From Saccoglossus kowalevskii (Eukaryota; Hemichordata; Enteropneusta; Harrimaniidae): a stretch of 58,972 nucleotides of DNA. Numbering within the stretch: the stretch's first letter is position 1; the number at the start of each line of letters is the position of its first letter. The stretch is taken from assembly GCF_000003605.2 (NCBI RefSeq), contig NW_003109846.1, positions 1-58,972 of the forward strand, in the 5' to 3' direction. A program made the translations under genes and the position numbers. A model generated the notes under the pieces. The model was not told where the DNA came from and made no database searches. It worked only from the letters and a program-made list of their open reading frames with translations. This document shows positions 54,807-58,972 of this stretch, piece by piece.

Positions 54807-57800
54807 ACAAATAGGCAGAGATAATAAAGTAACGGACAGCGTGATAAATAGACAGGGATAATAAAGTATTGGGCAGCGTGATAAATAGACGAGGATAATA
54901 AAGTAAAGGGCAGCGTGATAAATAGACAGTGATAATCAAGTAATGGGCAGTGTGACAAATAGACAGTGATAATAAAGTAATGGAAAGCGTGATAAATAGA
55001 CAGTGCTAATAAATTAATGGACAGTGTGATAAATAGACAGTGATAATAAAGTAATGGAAAGCGTGATAAATAGACAGGGATAATAAAGTAATTGGCAGCT
55101 TGATAAATAGGGGGGATAATTAAGTGATGGGCAGCGTGATAAATGGTGAGTGATAATAAAGTAATTGACAGCGTGATAAATAGACAGTGATAATAAAGTA
55201 ATAGACAGCGTTATAAATAGACAGTGCTAAAAAAGTAATGGGCAGTGTGATAAATAGACAGTGATAATAAAGTAATAGACAGTGTGATAAATAGACAGTG
55301 ATAATAAAGTAATAGACAGTGTGATAAATAGACAGTGATAGTAAAGTAATAGACAGTGTGAGAAATAGACATTGATAATAAAGTGATGGGCAGCGTGATA
55401 AATGGAGAGTGATAATAAAGTAATTGACAGCGTGATAAATAGATAGTGATAATAAAGTAAAGGACAGTGTGATAAATAGACAGTGATAATAAAGTAATGG
55501 GCAGCTTGATAAATAGAGGGGATAATAAAGTAATGGGCAGTGTGATAAATAGGCAGTGATAATAAAGTAATGGACAGCGTGATAAATAGACAGTAATAAT
55601 AAAGTAATGGACAGCGCGATAAATAGACAGTGATAATAAAGTAATGGGCAGTGTGATAAATAGACAGTGATAATAAAGTAATGGGCAGTGTGATAAATAG
55701 ACAGTGATAATAAAGTAATGGACAGCGTGATAAATAGACAGTGATAATAAAGTAATTGACAGCGAGATAAATAGACAGTGATAATAAAGTAATGGACAGT
55801 GTGATAAATAGACAGTGATAATAAAGTAATGGACAGCGTGATAAATAGACAGGGATAATAAAATAATGAGCAGTGTGATAAATAGACAGTGATAATAAAG
55901 TAATGGACAGCGTGATCAATAGACAGTGATAATAAAGTAATGGACAGTGTGATAAATAGGCAGTGATAATAAAGTAATGGACAGCGTGATAAATAGACAG
56001 GGATAATAAAGTAATGAACAGCGTGATAAATAGACAGGGATAATAAAGTATTGGGCAGCGTGATAAATAGACAGCGATAATAAAATAATGAGCAGTGTGA
56101 TAAATAGACAGTGATAATAAAGTAATAGACAGTGTGATAAATAGACAGTGATAATAAAGTAATAGACAGTGTGATAAATAGACAGTGATAGTAAAGTAAT
56201 AGACAGTGTGATAAATAGACAGTGATAATAAAGTGATGGGCAGCGTGATAAATGGAGAGTGATAATAAAGTAATTGACAGCGTGATAAATAGACAGTGAT
56301 AATAAAGTAATAGACAGTGTGATAAATAGACAGTGATAATAAAGTAATGGGCAGCTTGATAAATAGAGGGGATAATAAAGTAATGGATAGTGTGATAAAT
56401 AGGCAGTGATAATAAAGTAATGAATAGCGTGATAAATAGACAGTGATAATAAAGTAATGGACAGCGTGATAAATAGACAGTGATAATAAAGTAATGGACA
56501 GCGCGACAAATAGGCAGAGATAATAAAGTAACGGACAGCGTGATAAATAGACAGGGATAATAAAGTATTGGGCAGCGTGATAAATAGACGAGGATAATAA
56601 AGTAAAGGGCAGCGTGATAAATAGACAGTGATAATCAAGTAATGGGCAGTGTGACAAATAGACAGTGATAATAAAGTAATGGAAAGCGTGATAAATAGAC
56701 AGGGATAATAAAGTATTGGGCAGCGTGATAAATAGACGGGGATAATAAAGTAAAGGGCAGCGTGATAAATAGACAGTGATAATAAAGTAATGGACAGCAT
56801 GATAAATAGACTGTGCTATTAAAGTTATGGACAGTGTGATAAATAGACAGTGATAAGAAAGTAATGGAAAGCGTGATAAATAGACAGTGATAATAAAGTA
56901 ATGGGCAGTGTGATAAATAGACAGGGATAATAAAATAATGAGCAGTGTGATAAATAGACAGTGATAATAAAGTAATGGACAGCGTGATAAATAGACAGTG
57001 ATAATAAAGTAATGGACAGTGTGATAAATAGACAGTGATAATAAAGTAATGGACAGCGTGATAAATAGACAGTGATAATAAAGTAATGGACAGTGTGATA
57101 AATAGACAGTGATAATAAAGTAATGGAAAGCGTGATAAATAGACAGTGATAATAAAGTATTGGGCAGTGTGATAAATAGACAGTGATAATAAAGTAATGG
57201 ACAGCGTGATAAATAGACAGTGCTAATAAATTAATGGACAGTGTGATAAATAGACAGGGATAATAAAGTGATGGACAGCGTGATAAATAGACAGGGATAA
57301 TAAAGTAATGGGCAGTGTGATAAATAGACAGTGATAATAAAGTAGTGGACAGCGTGATAAATAGACAGGGATAATAAAATAATGAGCAGTGTGATAAATA
57401 GACAGTGATAATAAAGTAATGGACAGCGTGATCAATAGACAGTGATAATAAAGTAATGGACAGTGTGATAAATAGACAGTGATAATAAAGTAATGGACAG
57501 CGTGATAAATAGACAGTGATAATAAAGTAATGGACAGCGTGATAAATAGACAGGGATAATAAAGTAATGGACAGTGTGATAAATAGACAGTGATAATAAA
57601 GTAATAGACAATGTGATAAATAGACAGTGATAGTAAAGTAATAGACAGTGTGATAAATAGACAGTGATAATAAAGTGATGGGCAGCGTGATAAATGGAGA
57701 GTGATAATAAAGTAATTGACAGCGTGATAAATAGACAGTGATAATAAAGTAATAGACAGTGTGATAAATAGACAGTGATAATAAAGTAATGGGCAGCTTG

Positions 57801-58554
57801 ATAAATAAAGGGGATAATAAAGTAATGGATAGTGTGATAAATAGGCAGTGATAATAAAGTAATGAATAGCGTGATAAATAGACAGTGATAATAAAGTAAT
57901 GGACAGCCCGATAAATAGACAGTGATAATAAAGTAATGGGCAGTGTGATAAATATACAGTGATAATAAAGTAATGGACAGCGCGACAAATAGGCAGTGAT
58001 AATAAAGTAACGGACAGCGTGATAAATAGACAGGGATAATAAAGTATTGGGCAGCGTGATAAATAGACGAGGATAATAAAGTAAAGGGCAGCGTGATAAA
58101 TAGACAGTGATAATCAAGTAATGGGCAGTGTGATAAATAGACAGTGATAATAAAGTAATGGAAAGCGTGATAAATAGACAGTGATAATAAAGTAATGGAC
58201 AGCATGATAAATAGACTGTGCTATTAAAGTAATGGACAGTGTGATAAATAGACAGTGATAATAAAGTAATTGACAGCGTGATAAATAGACAGTGATAATA
58301 AAGTAATAGACAGTGTGATAAATAGACAGTGATAATAAAGTAATGGGCAGCTTGATAAATAGAGGGGATAATAAAGTAATGGATAGTGTGATAAATAGGC
58401 AGTGATAATAAAGTAATGAATAGCGTGATAAATAGACAGTGATAATAAAGTAATGGACAGCGCGATAAATAGACAGTGATAATAAAGTAATGGGCAGTGT
58501 GATAAATAGACAGTGATAATAAAGTAATGGACAGCGTGATAAATAGACAGTGAT

Positions 58555-58960
58555 AATAAAATAATGAATAGCGTGATAAATAGACAGTGATAATAAAGTA
58601 ATGGACAGCGCGATAAATAGACAGTGATAATAAAGTAATGGGCAGTGTGATAAATAGACAGTGATAATAAAGTAATGGACAGCGCGATAAATAGACAGTG
58701 ATAATAAAGTAATGGGCAGTGTGATAAATAGACAGTGATAATAAAGTAATGGACAGCGCGATAAATAGACAGTGATAATAAAGTAATGGGCAGTGTGATA
58801 AATAGACAGTGATAATAAAGTAATGGACAGCGCGATAAATAGACAGTGATAATAAAGTAATGGGCAGTGTGATAAATAGACAGTGATAATAAAGTAATGG
58901 ACAGCGCGACAAATAGACAGTGATAATAAAGTAATGGACAGCGCAATGAATAGACAGTGA
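58555..58960. repeat. 74-bp dimer zone at the window end, copy of 19,819-20,235
   Basis: CAGCGCG lies at 58,606 and 58,680 and continues at 74-base spacing to the GCGCGACAAATAG unit and then GCGCAATGAATAG at 58,941, matching the other copy at a constant offset of 38,733. The final unit reads GATATAAGTAATGG, two bases short, and the window stops there. Confidence 0.85.
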
Positions 58961-58972
58961 TATAAGTAATGG

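Larger units (their letters stand above)
1..58972. repeat. 37-bp satellite/minisatellite array filling the window
   Basis: Every line of the window is built from one 37-bp unit, in blocks GATAAATAGACAGTG, ATAATAAAGTAATGG, ACAGYGT. A clean copy lies at 57,023-57,059. Units follow head to tail in one orientation throughout; I saw no inverted segment and no unique sequence between units. Most units differ from the consensus by zero to four substitutions, and most recur as the same few variant types: CAGCGTG, CAGTGTG, CAGCATG or CAGCGCG at the end of the unit; GTAATGGAC, GTAATGGGC, GTAATAGAC, GTAATTGAC, GTATTGGGC or GTAAAGGGC in the middle; CAGTGAT, CAGGGAT, CGGGGAT or CAGTGCT before it. A 36-bp length variant is common. 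Both window edges cut the array, so its full size is unknown. This pattern fits a eukaryotic satellite or very large minisatellite. I do not recognise the family and cannot assign a species or a chromosomal position. Confidence 0.98.

Noticed and set aside
253-58946. Dozens of long minus-strand open reading frames, up to about 1,466 codons
   Set aside because: They follow from the lack of stops in the minus-strand consensus in all three frames, overlap each other in different frames, begin and end at chance variants, and contain nothing but the 37-residue translation of the satellite. None was called as a CDS.
1-58972. CRISPR array (direct repeats in the 30-40 bp range)
   Set aside because: The repeats abut with no unique spacers, are imperfect in many positions, and there is no leader or cas gene. 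This is a satellite.
1-58972. Leucine-rich or transmembrane repeat protein on the minus strand
   Set aside because: The translation is hydrophobic with many Leu, Ile and Tyr, but it has no consistent frame across 36-bp units, no leucine-rich-repeat signature and no non-repeat termini.
1-58972. Telomere or rDNA spacer repeat
   Set aside because: No TTAGGG-like or TTTAGGG-like short repeats and no rRNA-like segments are visible. Nothing ties the array to either.
1-58972. Centromeric satellite identity
   Set aside because: Array length and AT-richness would be compatible, but the window shows no flank, no known centromere motif that I can identify, and no species context. It stays a possibility, not a call.
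1-58972. G-quadruplex-forming repeats
   Set aside because: G runs are at most five or six (in rare GGGGGG variants) and isolated; the consensus has no run longer than two, so four closely spaced G tracts do not occur.
1-58972. The array as purely an assembly artefact
   Set aside because: The many distinct variant combinations, whole-unit offset changes and phase-keeping 36-bp units form a structured history that random assembly error would not produce, although the exact copy number and a few patches may be wrong.

Overview
The whole window, end to end, is one tandem repeat array. The basic unit is 37 bp, which gives roughly 1,590 units if the window length is divided by 37. In three consecutive blocks the consensus is GATAAATAGACAGTG, ATAATAAAGTAATGG, ACAGYGT (Y = C or T). 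The array already runs at base 1 and still runs at base 58,972, so neither flank is visible and the true array is longer. I find no supportable protein gene, RNA gene, mobile element, origin or CRISPR array.

The organism cannot be named from this sequence. A satellite or minisatellite array this long, AT-rich (about 30-32% GC per consensus unit) and without genes, points to a eukaryotic nuclear genome. The most variable bases sit at CpG/TpG/CpA positions, which would fit a genome with CpG methylation (many animals, plants), but this is inference. The + strand is strongly purine-biased (consensus 17 A, 9 G, 9 T, 2 C).

Long open frames exist only on the - strand. The reason is simple: the consensus has no TTA, CTA or TCA on the + strand, so all three - strand frames lack stops at once. 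The frames translate into a 37-residue Leu/Ile/Tyr/Ser/His-rich repeat (three DNA units = 111 bp = 37 codons). The frames overlap each other, change phase at every 36-bp unit, and stop only where a variant unit happens to carry a stop. I treat them as by-products of base composition, not genes.

Above the monomer there is clear higher-order structure. About 70 copies of a marker unit containing CAGCTTG recur at irregular spacing (mean about 0.85 kb), usually followed by a 36-bp unit containing TAGAGGGGAT. Around these markers lie long near-identical segments that can be aligned with constant offsets: 684-1,134 with 3,712-4,162; 7,231-7,600 with 7,601-7,970 (tandem, 370 bp); 16,763-17,685 with 17,686-18,250 and beyond (tandem, 923 bp); 16,262-17,280 with 28,277-29,290 and partly with 35,690-36,400; 40,003-40,755 with 40,964-41,716 (961 bp apart); 43,460-44,480 with 46,413-47,433 (2,953 bp apart); 11,085-11,740 and 12,110-12,860 with parts of 38,240-39,310; and 19,819-20,235 with 58,555-58,960. 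Offset changes inside these alignments are whole numbers of units, as expected from unequal exchange or replication slippage in register. A few patches break the pattern: about 10,859-11,075 (many single-base insertions), 12,871-13,066 (dense substitutions, no indel in the worst unit), 18,258-18,480 and 45,100-45,265.

No previously undescribed molecular system can be supported here. The points worth a second look concern how the satellite evolves, the CpG pattern, the mosaic duplications, and the odd patches, some of which may be consensus errors in the assembly.
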